A stretch of DNA of 49,113 nt from Pseudomonas palmensis (lineage in GTDB: Bacteria; Pseudomonadota; Gammaproteobacteria; Pseudomonadales; Pseudomonadaceae): NCBI RefSeq assembly GCF_017848315.1, contig NZ_JAFKEC010000040.1, forward strand, positions 1-49,113. The letters run 5' to 3'. Below, piece after piece: positions 24,939 through 32,618 of the stretch. A model generated the notes under the pieces. The model had not been told where the DNA came from. It did not search any database and saw nothing but the letters and a program-made list of their open reading frames with translations. The first letter of the stretch is position 1; each line of letters opens with the position of its first letter. The position numbers and the translations under genes were made by a program.

Positions 24939-25877
24939 CTAGGCGGCAGACGCCCCAGCGTGCTGCCATGGCGCCCCCTTGGCGAAGGCCGCCTCCATCC
25001 AGTGCTTGAACGCCAGGGTAGTGGCCGTGGTGAAGCGCGCCGAAGGCCGCATCAGGTAGATGCCCGACGCCGAGTCCAGCTGCCACTGGGGCAGCACGCG
25101 CACCAGGCGCCCCTCGGCCAGGTCCTGGTGCATCATCCAGTCGCCACCGGCCAGAATCCCCACGCCGCTGCGCGCTGCCACCAGCAGTGCTTCATTGTCA
25201 TTGCTGATCAGGCTGCCCTGCACCCGCACCGTCTGCTGCCCGCCCTGCCCGTTCAGGCGCCAGTCGGGGAACGAACGCAAGCCGCTGAAGCCCAGGCAAT
25301 TGTGCCCGGCCAGGTCGGATGGCCGTTGCGGTGCGCCGTGACGATGCAGGTAGGCCGGCGAAGCGCACAGGATGCGCGTGTGCTCGCACAGCTTGCGCGC
25401 CACCAGCCGGTTGTCGGCCAGCTCGCCGACGCGCACGGCCAAGTCGAAGCCTTCGCCCACGATATCGACGAAGCGGTCGGCATAGTCGACGTCGACGGTC
25501 ACCTCGGGGTAGGCCAGGGAAAACCCGGCCACCAGCGGGCTCAGCCAGCGCCGGCCCATCGCCCCCGGCAGCGCCACGCGTAGACGCCCGCGCACCTGCG
25601 CCGCACCGTTGCAGGCCTCGAGTTCGGCCGTGCTGATCAGGCTGGCGGCATGCTGCAGGCGCTCCACCAGCCGCGTGCCCTCGTCGGTGAAGCGCAGTTG
25701 CCGGGTGGTTCGCTCCACCAGGCGGATACCCAGGCGCTGCTCCAGAGCCGCCAGGCGCTTGGACAGCACCGAGGCATGGCGTTGCAGCACCCGGCCGGCG
25801 GCAGCGAACGAGCCATGCTCGTGCAGCGCCAGCAAGGTGGCAAATTCATCGGCCTGACGGCTGTCGAAAGGGTCCAT
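24939..25877 (-). CDS. LysR-family regulator
   Basis: The protein has 312 residues and starts at an ATG. The N-terminal HTH (EFATLLALHEHGSFAAAGRV, then LQRHASVLSKRLAALEQRLG) is followed by a substrate-binding domain of the CrgA-like group with VDVDYADRFVDIVGEGFDLA. It lies 27 nt downstream of the quinone oxidoreductase gene in the same direction, so the two may be one transcript. This is unusual for LysR pairs, which are more often divergent. It is convergent with the PucR-type gene (3-bp gap). Confidence 0.87.
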   Translation of the reverse strand: MDPFDSRQADEFATLLALHEHGSFAAAGRVLQRHASVLSKRLAALEQRLGIRLVERTTRQLRFTDEGTRLVERLQHAASLISTAELEACNGAAQVRGRLRVALPGAMGRRWLSPLVAGFSLAYPEVTVDVDYADRFVDIVGEGFDLAVRVGELADNRLVARKLCEHTRILCASPAYLHRHGAPQRPSDLAGHNCLGFSGLRSFPDWRLNGQGGQQTVRVQGSLISNDNEALLVAARSGVGILAGGDWMMHQDLAEGRLVRVLPQWQLDSASGIYLMRPSARFTTATTLAFKHWMEAAFAKGAPWQHAGASAA

Positions 25878-25904
25878 CGGTGAGGTCGGCCTCGTGCGCG
25901 TCGG

Positions 25905-26879
25905 TCAGGGGATCAGCACGACCGCCCCCTGGGACCGGCCTTGCTCGATGGCAGCATGGGCGCTGGCCACGTCGGCCAGGGGGTAGCGTTGCCATATGTG
26001 CGGCTGGATGATACCCGCCGCCAGTGCATCCAGCACATCCTGTGCGCGCTGCTGGTACTCCTGGGGGCTGGCGGTATGTGCCGCCAGTGACGGCCGGGTG
26101 AGGAACAGCGAGCCCTTGGCGTTCAGCGTGCCCACCTCGACCGCTGGGGGCGCGCCGCTGGTGGCGCCGAACGACACCAGCGTGCCGCGCGGGCGCAGGC
26201 TGTCCAGCGACGCCTCCCAGCTCACCCGGCCGACCGAGTCGTAGACCACATCGACCTTGTGGCCCTGGGTCAGCTCGCTCACCTGGGCCGCCAACGTGGC
26301 TGCGTCGAACACCAGCACCGCATTGCAGCCGGCCGCCTTGGCGCGCTCGACGCTTTGCGCCCTGGACACCACACCAATCACATGGGCGCCCAGGTGCCTG
26401 GCCCACGGCACCATGATCTGCCCTACCGCCCCCGCCGCACCGTAGATCAGCACACGCGTGCCGGGGCCTACCGGGTAGCTCGCCTTGAGCAGGTACTGGG
26501 CGGTGATGCCCTTGAACAGCACGGCAGCCGCGTCTTCGAACGACACGGCAGCGGGCAGCCTGACCAGGCGCTCGGCCGGGTACAGGCGTGCACTGGCATA
26601 GCCACCCAGCGGCCCGGTGGCATAGGCCACACGGTCGCCCACGGCCACCTCGGTCACGCCCGCCCCCAGCGCCCGCACGGTGCCGGCACCTTCCAGGCCC
26701 AGCGCGGACGGCAAGGCAATCGGCACAGTGCCCTTGCGCTGGTTGATGTCCAGCGGGTTGACGCCGATCGCGGCCTGTTCAAGCCACACCTGGCCCGGGC
26801 CTGGCGCTTGCACGGCGCCGGCCTGAAGCTGCATCACCTCGGGGGCGCCTACCGCCTGGAGCGTGATTGAAGTCACCAT
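25905..26879 (-). CDS. Zinc-free quinone oxidoreductase (MDR family)
   Basis: The product has 324 residues from the ATG at 26879, with AGAGG upstream. The upstream extension to 27047 has no family similarity. The NADPH-binding motif GAAGAVGQIMVPWARHLGA is typical of zeta-crystallin/QorA enzymes, and no zinc-ligand Cys is found. These cytosolic enzymes reduce quinones or enones with NADPH. It is followed by a LysR gene that probably controls it. A GCTAATTAGC palindrome at 26916-26925 lies in its leader. Confidence 0.85.
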   Translation of the reverse strand: MVTSITLQAVGAPEVMQLQAGAVQAPGPGQVWLEQAAIGVNPLDINQRKGTVPIALPSALGLEGAGTVRALGAGVTEVAVGDRVAYATGPLGGYASARLYPAERLVRLPAAVSFEDAAAVLFKGITAQYLLKASYPVGPGTRVLIYGAAGAVGQIMVPWARHLGAHVIGVVSRAQSVERAKAAGCNAVLVFDAATLAAQVSELTQGHKVDVVYDSVGRVSWEASLDSLRPRGTLVSFGATSGAPPAVEVGTLNAKGSLFLTRPSLAAHTASPQEYQQRAQDVLDALAAGIIQPHIWQRYPLADVASAHAAIEQGRSQGAVVLIP

Positions 26880-27003
26880 GATGTTGCCTCTTGCAGTGGT
26901 TGAAGGTCTGCAAAGGCTAATTAGCGCACCCGTAAACGACAATACAGCGCCATTGCCGAACATATGTGCACCTGATGCAGCAATGCCAGGTGCCCTTCGC
27001 CCC

Positions 27004-27312
27004 CTACAGCGCCCGCACCAGCGCCGCTGCCACAATGCCTGCGGCAATCGCCGGCAGCGGCTTTTTCACCAGCAGCATCACCACCGCCGTGCTCAGCAGC
27101 GCCAGGCGTGCGCCGTTGTCGCCGTTCACCGCCAACGGCGTCAGCACCGCCACCAGCACCGAGCCGGACATCGCGCTGATGAACTGCTGCACGCGGTAGT
27201 TGATGGGCACGAACGACATCACGAACACACCCCCCCAACGGGTGGCCAGGGTCACCAGGCCCATGATCACCACCAGCAGCAGCGTGCCGGCGCCTGCAGT
27301 TTCAACGTTCAT
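27004..27312 (-). CDS. azlD: Branched-chain amino acid export subunit AzlD
   Basis: The product has 102 residues from the ATG at 27312, overlapping the end of azlC by 11 nt. Three or four hydrophobic helices with the conserved early TLATRWGGVF match the AzlD family, the small partner of AzlC. In the membrane the pair forms a secondary exporter for branched-chain amino acids and some other small molecules. Overlap with azlC points to coupled translation and a stoichiometric complex. Confidence 0.85.
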   Translation of the reverse strand: MNVETAGAGTLLLVVIMGLVTLATRWGGVFVMSFVPINYRVQQFISAMSGSVLVAVLTPLAVNGDNGARLALLSTAVVMLLVKKPLPAIAAGIVAAALVRAL

Positions 27313-28018
27313 GCTTGTTCTCCATCCACACCACACCCAGAATGCCGCCCGCCAGCGCGCCCACCACCACGTGGCTGTTCTCCGGCAGGTACCAGTAGGC
27401 CAGCAGCGATGAACCGGCCGCCACGATCCAGATCATCAGCATGCGCAGGCTCTTGTGCCCGCCCAGCACCATCGCCAGCAGAAAGCAGCCCATCACCATG
27501 TCCAGGCCCAGGCTGACCGGGTCGTGGATCGCATTGCCGAAATGCAGCCCCAGCCAACTGCCCAGGCACCACGCCGACCACAGCGCGATGCCGCCGCCCA
27601 GCACCAGGCCCAGGCCCGGCTTGCCGGCGTTCAATGCCTGCATGGCCATCGCCCAGTTGGCGTCGGACACCACCAGCATCACGCCGTAGCGCCGGGCAGT
27701 GGGCAGCTCGCGCAGCCACGGGTACAGCGTGGCGCCCATCAGCAGGTGACGGGCATTGATGGCGAACACGGTGATAATCAGCGGCACCAGCGGTACCTGC
27801 TCGCCCCACAGTTCCAGCGCGGCGAACTGCGAAGCGCCGGCGAACACCAGTGCGCTCATCAGCAGGGTCGCCGCGTCCCCCAGCCCGGTCTGGGCTGCAG
27901 CGAGGCCGAAGGCCACACCGAACACCACGACGAACAGGGAAATCGGCAAGAGTTGCTTGAAGCCAGCCCAGACGTCGCTCCACGCAAGCCTGGATAGATG
28001 CTTCTCTACGGTTGACAA
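27302..28018 (-). CDS. azlC: Branched-chain amino acid exporter AzlC
   Basis: The product has 238 residues from a TTG at 28018. The choice rests on a perfect AAGGAGG (28026-28032) 7 nt upstream; an in-frame ATG at 28051 lacks this. Five or so hydrophobic helices follow, with conserved GVAFGLAAAQTGL, FAGASQFAALELW and FAINARHLLMGATLYPWL segments of AzlC. It exports branched-chain amino acids with AzlD, which follows and overlaps. No Lrp- or Bkd-type regulator is adjacent. Confidence 0.88.
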   Translation of the reverse strand: MSTVEKHLSRLAWSDVWAGFKQLLPISLFVVVFGVAFGLAAAQTGLGDAATLLMSALVFAGASQFAALELWGEQVPLVPLIITVFAINARHLLMGATLYPWLRELPTARRYGVMLVVSDANWAMAMQALNAGKPGLGLVLGGGIALWSAWCLGSWLGLHFGNAIHDPVSLGLDMVMGCFLLAMVLGGHKSLRMLMIWIVAAGSSLLAYWYLPENSHVVVGALAGGILGVVWMENKHER

Positions 28019-28100
28019 GGCACAGCCTCCTTCGTGTGGCGATCTTGTCATGCACCGGCCCGAAGGGGCGCATGCCGAACCGCTCGTTTTATAGTGACGC

Positions 28101-28148
28101 ACGCGCGCGCTGGCGTGCGGGCGCTACTATGCCCGCACACGCGCGCGT
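28101..28148. other. Large GC-rich interrupted palindrome upstream of azlC
   Basis: An outer arm pair ACGCGCGC (28101-28108) / GCGCGCGT (28141-28148) encloses a perfect inner pair GTGCGGGC (28115-28122) / GCCCGCAC (28131-28138) with an 8-nt loop. It lies between the VOC gene stop and azlC. On the minus strand it is followed by TATAAA (28088-28093), a possible -10 for azlC. It could terminate the upstream gene or act as an operator. Confidence 0.5.
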
Positions 28149-28179
28149 CACAAAGCCTGTTGTGCAGTTGTCGGCGAAT

Positions 28180-28677
28180 TTACTCTCGCGTCGGTGCCTG
28201 GGGTCGCAAGGCGGCCTCGATGGCGGCGATGTCTATCTTGTCCATCTGCATCATCGCGTCGAAGGCACGCTTGGCCGCAGCCGGGTCGGGGTGGCTGATC
28301 GCGGCAGTCAGCGCGCGCGGGGTGATCTGCCACGACAGCCCCCACTTGTCCTTGCACCAGCCGCACACGCTGGCCTGGCCGCCGTTGCCGATGATCGCCT
28401 GCCACAGGCGGTCGGTCTCGGCCTGGTCGTCGGTGGCCACCTGGAACGAGAACGCCTCGCTGTGATGGAAGGCCGAGCCGCCATTGAGGCCCAGGCACGG
28501 GATGCCCATGACCGTGAATTCCACGGTCAGCACATCGCCCTGCTTGCCGGCAGGGAAGTCGCCGGGGGCACGGTGCACGGCGCCCACCGCGCTGTCGGGA
28601 AAGATGCTGGCGTAAAAGGTGGCAGCCTCCAGCGCCGCGCCGTCGTACCAGAGGCAGATCGTGTTCTTGCTGTTCAT
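28180..28677 (-). CDS. VOC-superfamily protein (PhnB-like)
   Basis: The protein has 165 residues and starts at an ATG with GGAGA upstream. The sequence matches the PhnB/3-dmu-9_3-mt type of glyoxalase-fold protein: CLWYDGAALEAATFYASIFP near the start and CGWCKDKWGLSWQITP in the second half. No substrate is established for most of these cytosolic proteins, and annotation as a methyltransferase in databases is usually unfounded. It is downstream of dsdC in the same direction (37-nt gap) and may be read through with it. Confidence 0.8.
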   Translation of the reverse strand: MNSKNTICLWYDGAALEAATFYASIFPDSAVGAVHRAPGDFPAGKQGDVLTVEFTVMGIPCLGLNGGSAFHHSEAFSFQVATDDQAETDRLWQAIIGNGGQASVCGWCKDKWGLSWQITPRALTAAISHPDPAAAKRAFDAMMQMDKIDIAAIEAALRPQAPTRE

Positions 28678-28714
28678 CGTGGTTCTCCACAGAAAAGCGA
28701 CAGACCTCTGCAGT

Positions 28715-29653
28715 CTAGTCGCCCGCGGCGCAACCCTTGAGCCAGTCGATCAGTACCTGCACCCGCCGGGGCAACGGGTCGCGCGGCGGGTGAACCAGAA
28801 AGTAGTCATAGCGCCCCGGCTGGGAAAACCCGCCGAACGGCAGCACCAGCTCGCCCTGGTCGATACGCGCCTGCACCAGGCGCTGGCGGCCGATGGCGAT
28901 ACCGGCGTGGTGGATGGCCGCCGTCACGCACAGGTCCGACCGATCGAAGGTCAGGCCGCGCTGCGGCAAGGCGTCCAGCAGCCCCTGCTGGCCAGCCCAC
29001 AGTTGCCACTCGGCATCGAACACCGCGTTCTCCCAGGCCAGTGCATCGTGCAGCAAAGTGCACTGGCGCAGATTGGCGGGGTTGTCGAACAGCTGGTGCA
29101 GCTCGGCATAGCGCGGGCTGCACACCGGGGCGATGGTCTCGCTCATCAGCGCATGGCTGACCAGGCCGGGAAACTCGCCATTGGCGTACAGCAGCGCCAG
29201 GTCGATGTTGTGCGTGCGAAAGTCGACCGCATCGTTGCCCACCCGCACGTCCAGCGCGATATTCGGGTAGCGCTGGTGGAAGTCGGCCAGGCGCGGCACC
29301 AGCCAGCATTGCGCTGCGGACGGGCGCGCATACAACGCCACCGCCCCGCGCAGCTCGGCCTCGGGCGATGGCTCCAGGGCATCGCCCAGCTGCTCCATCA
29401 CCCCCTGCAGTATCGCGAACACCCGCTCGCCCTCGGCTGTCAGGCGTATGCGCCGGGTCAGCCGCTCGAACAGGCGCAGCGCCAGGGCCTGCTCCAGGCG
29501 GGCGATACGGTGGCTCACCGCACTGGGGGTCAGGCACAGCTCCTCGGCTGCCTGGGCAAAGCTCAGGTGCCGCGCCGCCACCAGAAAGGTGTGCAGGTTG
29601 GCAAATTGCGAGCTGTTCAGGCGTGCGCTCAAACGCGGGGGCAGGTTCAGCAT
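28715..29653 (-). CDS. dsdC: D-serine operon LysR-type activator
   Basis: The protein has 312 residues. The HTH (NLHTFLVAARHLSFAQAAEE, then LCLTPSAVSHRIARLEQAL) and the overall sequence match DsdC of the GcvA-like LysR group. DsdC activates dsdX and dsdA in response to D-serine. It starts 14 nt after dsdA in the same direction, so here the activator is the last gene of dsdX-dsdA-dsdC. In E. coli it is instead divergent from dsdXA. The start has only a weak Shine-Dalgarno, consistent with coupling to dsdA translation. Confidence 0.85.
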   Translation of the reverse strand: MLNLPPRLSARLNSSQFANLHTFLVAARHLSFAQAAEELCLTPSAVSHRIARLEQALALRLFERLTRRIRLTAEGERVFAILQGVMEQLGDALEPSPEAELRGAVALYARPSAAQCWLVPRLADFHQRYPNIALDVRVGNDAVDFRTHNIDLALLYANGEFPGLVSHALMSETIAPVCSPRYAELHQLFDNPANLRQCTLLHDALAWENAVFDAEWQLWAGQQGLLDALPQRGLTFDRSDLCVTAAIHHAGIAIGRQRLVQARIDQGELVLPFGGFSQPGRYDYFLVHPPRDPLPRRVQVLIDWLKGCAAGD

Positions 29654-29667
29654 CGGGGCAGGTTCCG

Positions 29668-31020
29668 CTAGTGTCCGGCCAGCAGTGTACGGCCCTGCGC
29701 CAGATACGCCTGCATTTCATCGTCCGGCACCATGCTGCCGCCGGTGCCCCACACCAGGTGCGTGGCATTGGCCAGGCGCTGCGCGCTCAGGCCCAGGCGC
29801 TGGCGATAGCCCTGCCGTTCCCCGGTCACCCGCAGGAACCCCGGCAGCCCGGCCAGCGCCGAGGGTTCCAGGCGATGGCCCTCGATGGCTTCGAGTTGCG
29901 CCAGTTGCCGATACAGCTGCTCGTCGGGAACGGTGTAATAGCCGTCGATCAGGCGCTGCATGGAGCGCCCGACAAACCCGGACGGGCGCCCCACCGCCAG
30001 GCCGTCGGCGGCGGTGCGGTTGTCGATGCCGAAGTCGTACACGCTGACCTGCTCGTGCAGCCCGGTGTACACCCCCAGCAGCATGCAGGGCGAATGGGTC
30101 GGCTCGGCGAACACGCAGTGCACCGCGTCGGCGAAGATCTGCTTCAGACCGAATGCCACCCCGCCAGGGCCACCACCAACGCCGCATGGCAGGTAGACGA
30201 ACAGCGGGTGCTCGGCATCCACCCTGATGCCCGCCGCTTCAAGCTGGCGTTGCAGGCGACGCGCCGCCACCGCGTAGCCGAGGAACAGGTTGATGGAGTT
30301 CTCGTCATCGACGAAATGGCAGCGCGGGTCGGCCTCGGCCTGCTGGCGCCCCTGCTCCACCGCCACGCTGTAGTCGGACGCATACTCGATCACCTCCACC
30401 CCGCAACTGCGCAGGCGGTCCTTCTTCCACTGCCGGGCGTCGGCCGACATGTGCACGCTGGCCTTGAAGCCCAGGCGCGCACTCATGATGCCGATGGACA
30501 GGCCCAGGTTGCCGGTGGAGCCGACCGCCACGCTGTACTGGCCGAAAAATGCCCGCGCGCGGTCGCTGTCGAGGCTCGCGTAGTCATCCCCAGGCTGCAG
30601 GATGCCCGCCGCCAATGCGAGGTCTTCGGCGTGCTTGAGCACCTCGTAGATACCGCCACGCGCCTTGATCGAGCCGGAGATCGGCAGCAGGTTGTCGGCC
30701 TTGAGCCACAGCGCGCCCTGCACGGGTACCTGCGCTTCGGCGCACAGCGCGGCCTGCACCTGCGCCAACGGCAGCAGGGGCGACTCGATGATGCCCTTGC
30801 TCACCGCCGTCTGCGGGAAGGCCGAGGCAATGTAGCTGGCAAAACGCTCCAGCCGCGCGCTGGCGTCGTCCACATCGGCCAGGGTCAGCGGCACGTCGCC
30901 CAGCGCCTGCGCTGTCGGGGCCAGGCCCGGGTTGAACCAGGTGGTCGGTTGCAGGCGCACCAGGTCGGCGATCAAGGGGTGGCTGTGCTGCCACTGGTCC
31001 AGGGTCTTGTCGTGAATCAT
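29668..31020 (-). CDS. dsdA: D-serine dehydratase
   Basis: The protein has 450 residues and starts at an ATG with GGAGAA upstream. It is a fold-type II PLP enzyme. The Schiff-base Lys is in SGSIKARGG (Lys119), and the phosphate-binding Gly loop is GVGGGPGGVAFGLK. Length and sequence match DsdA, which converts D-serine to pyruvate and ammonia in the cytosol. This both detoxifies and feeds on D-serine. It is the middle gene of the dsdX-dsdA-dsdC set. Confidence 0.93.
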   Translation of the reverse strand: MIHDKTLDQWQHSHPLIADLVRLQPTTWFNPGLAPTAQALGDVPLTLADVDDASARLERFASYIASAFPQTAVSKGIIESPLLPLAQVQAALCAEAQVPVQGALWLKADNLLPISGSIKARGGIYEVLKHAEDLALAAGILQPGDDYASLDSDRARAFFGQYSVAVGSTGNLGLSIGIMSARLGFKASVHMSADARQWKKDRLRSCGVEVIEYASDYSVAVEQGRQQAEADPRCHFVDDENSINLFLGYAVAARRLQRQLEAAGIRVDAEHPLFVYLPCGVGGGPGGVAFGLKQIFADAVHCVFAEPTHSPCMLLGVYTGLHEQVSVYDFGIDNRTAADGLAVGRPSGFVGRSMQRLIDGYYTVPDEQLYRQLAQLEAIEGHRLEPSALAGLPGFLRVTGERQGYRQRLGLSAQRLANATHLVWGTGGSMVPDDEMQAYLAQGRTLLAGH

Positions 31021-31057
31021 GCGGTTCTCCAGAAAAGTGACGGTAGTACGGGCAGGC

Positions 31058-32401
31058 TCATACCCAGTGCGACAGCAACAGGGTCATGCCCAGGGCCACG
31101 ACCGAAGCCAGCAGTGTCGCGGCGGTGAATTTTTTGAGCGCCTCGCCCAGCGACACGCCCAGGTATTCCTTGACCACCCAGAACGCCGAGTCGGTGACGG
31201 TAGTCCAGCCAATCGCGCCGGCGCCAATGGCAATGATCACGATCTCGCGGTTCTGCCCCGGCATCGCGTCCAGCAGCGGCAGCACCATGCCGGCGGCGCT
31301 GACCATTGCCACGGTGGCCGAGCCGACCGCCAGGTGCATCAGCCCGGCGACGAACCAGGCCAGCAGGATCGGGTTCAGGTCCCACTGCGACAGGGTGCTG
31401 GCCAGTACCTTGCCGACCCCGCTGTCGATCAGTACGCCATTGAAGGCACCGCCGGCACCGATGATCAACAGGATACTGGCCAGCGGGGTGAAGGAGCCGG
31501 CAGTCAGCGCCTGCAACCGCGCCATGCCCAGGCCACGGCGCAGGCCCAGCGCCCAGTAGGCGAAGCACACCGCGATGGCCAGGGCAGTGAGCGGGTTGCC
31601 GAGGAACATCATCAGCCGGTACAGCCCGGCCTCGGGTGCCAGGGTCATGCTGGCCAGGGTCTTGCCCACCATCAGCAGCAGCGGCAGCAGAATCACCAGC
31701 AGGGTCAGGCCCAGGCCCGGCATCGACTGGCCAGCGGCTGGCGTGGCGGCAGGCTCTGCCGCGGCCTGCGCGTCGGGCGCGGCGTGCCGCGGGCACACCA
31801 GCGTGGCCCATACCGGGCCGGCAATCACCGCGGTCGGCAGGCCGACGATCAGCCCGTACAGGATCACCTTGCCCACGTCGCCCCCCAGCAGCTGGGTGAT
31901 GGCCATTGCCGCCGGGTGCGGCGGCAGCATGCAGTGCACGGTCATCAGCGATACGGCCAGTGGCAGGCCGACGTAGAGGATGTTGAGCCGGGTCTGGCGG
32001 GCCACCACGTAGATCAGTGGTATCAGCAACACGAAACCGACTTCGAAAAACACCGGTATGCCCACCACGAAGCCCACCAGCATCATGGCCCACGCCGTGC
32101 GCTGTTCACCCAGGGCGTCGAGCAGCGAGCGCGCAATGCGTTCGGCGCCTCCCGACACCTCCAGCAGTTTGCCCAGGATGCTGCCCAGGCCGATCACCGC
32201 CGCAAGAAAACCCAGGGTGCCGCCCATGCCCTTCTCGAACGAATCGGCGATGGCCGGCAGCGGCATGCCGGCCCCGGCGCCCACCACAAAACTGGCCAGC
32301 ATCAGGGCCAGGAACGAGTGCACCCGAAACCTGACCACCAGCACCACGATCAGGCCGATGGCCGCCATCAATATCAGTAACAAACCTGCGTCTTCGTGCA
32401 T
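31058..32401 (-). CDS. dsdX: D-serine permease, GntP family
   Basis: The product has 447 residues from the ATG at 32401, with AAAGGCGAAG upstream. The 23-residue upstream extension is Arg-rich and unlikely. About twelve hydrophobic helices and the GntP/DsdX hallmarks are present: GIPVFFEVGFVLLIPL, then PPHPAAMA, then ATVAMVSAAGMVLP. Length is close to E. coli DsdX (445). It imports D-serine by proton symport and is the first gene of the set, 37 nt before dsdA. Confidence 0.9.
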   Translation of the reverse strand: MHEDAGLLLILMAAIGLIVVLVVRFRVHSFLALMLASFVVGAGAGMPLPAIADSFEKGMGGTLGFLAAVIGLGSILGKLLEVSGGAERIARSLLDALGEQRTAWAMMLVGFVVGIPVFFEVGFVLLIPLIYVVARQTRLNILYVGLPLAVSLMTVHCMLPPHPAAMAITQLLGGDVGKVILYGLIVGLPTAVIAGPVWATLVCPRHAAPDAQAAAEPAATPAAGQSMPGLGLTLLVILLPLLLMVGKTLASMTLAPEAGLYRLMMFLGNPLTALAIAVCFAYWALGLRRGLGMARLQALTAGSFTPLASILLIIGAGGAFNGVLIDSGVGKVLASTLSQWDLNPILLAWFVAGLMHLAVGSATVAMVSAAGMVLPLLDAMPGQNREIVIIAIGAGAIGWTTVTDSAFWVVKEYLGVSLGEALKKFTAATLLASVVALGMTLLLSHWV

Positions 32402-32545
32402 GACTTCGCCTTTATTTGTTTTAGTGAGCGATTGCCGCGCAGGGCGCGGTCGGAGGCGATTAGGCGGCACGCAGGCAGGCCTTTACAAAGGATGGTTTTT
32501 CAGCGCACAGGTGATCTGAGGTCATCTGCCAGGGCCCTCGTCGGG

Positions 32546-32574
32546 CGGACACCTGAACCTTAAACCGCTATGAT
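32546..32574 (+). promoter_or_regulatory. Candidate sigma-70 promoter of the amidase gene
   Basis: CGGACA (32546-32551), a 17-bp spacer and TATGAT (32569-32574), the latter one mismatch from consensus. Transcription would begin near 32581, which leaves almost no leader for the ATG at 32589 and favours the ATG at 32619. Confidence 0.45.
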
Positions 32575-32618
32575 TCCCGCCATCACTCATGACCCCTTTG
32601 GCCGCTGGTAACCACCGC

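Noticed and set aside
28180..28677. 3-demethylubiquinone methyltransferase
   Set aside because: The VOC fold lacks a SAM-binding motif; that name is a known misannotation for this type of protein.
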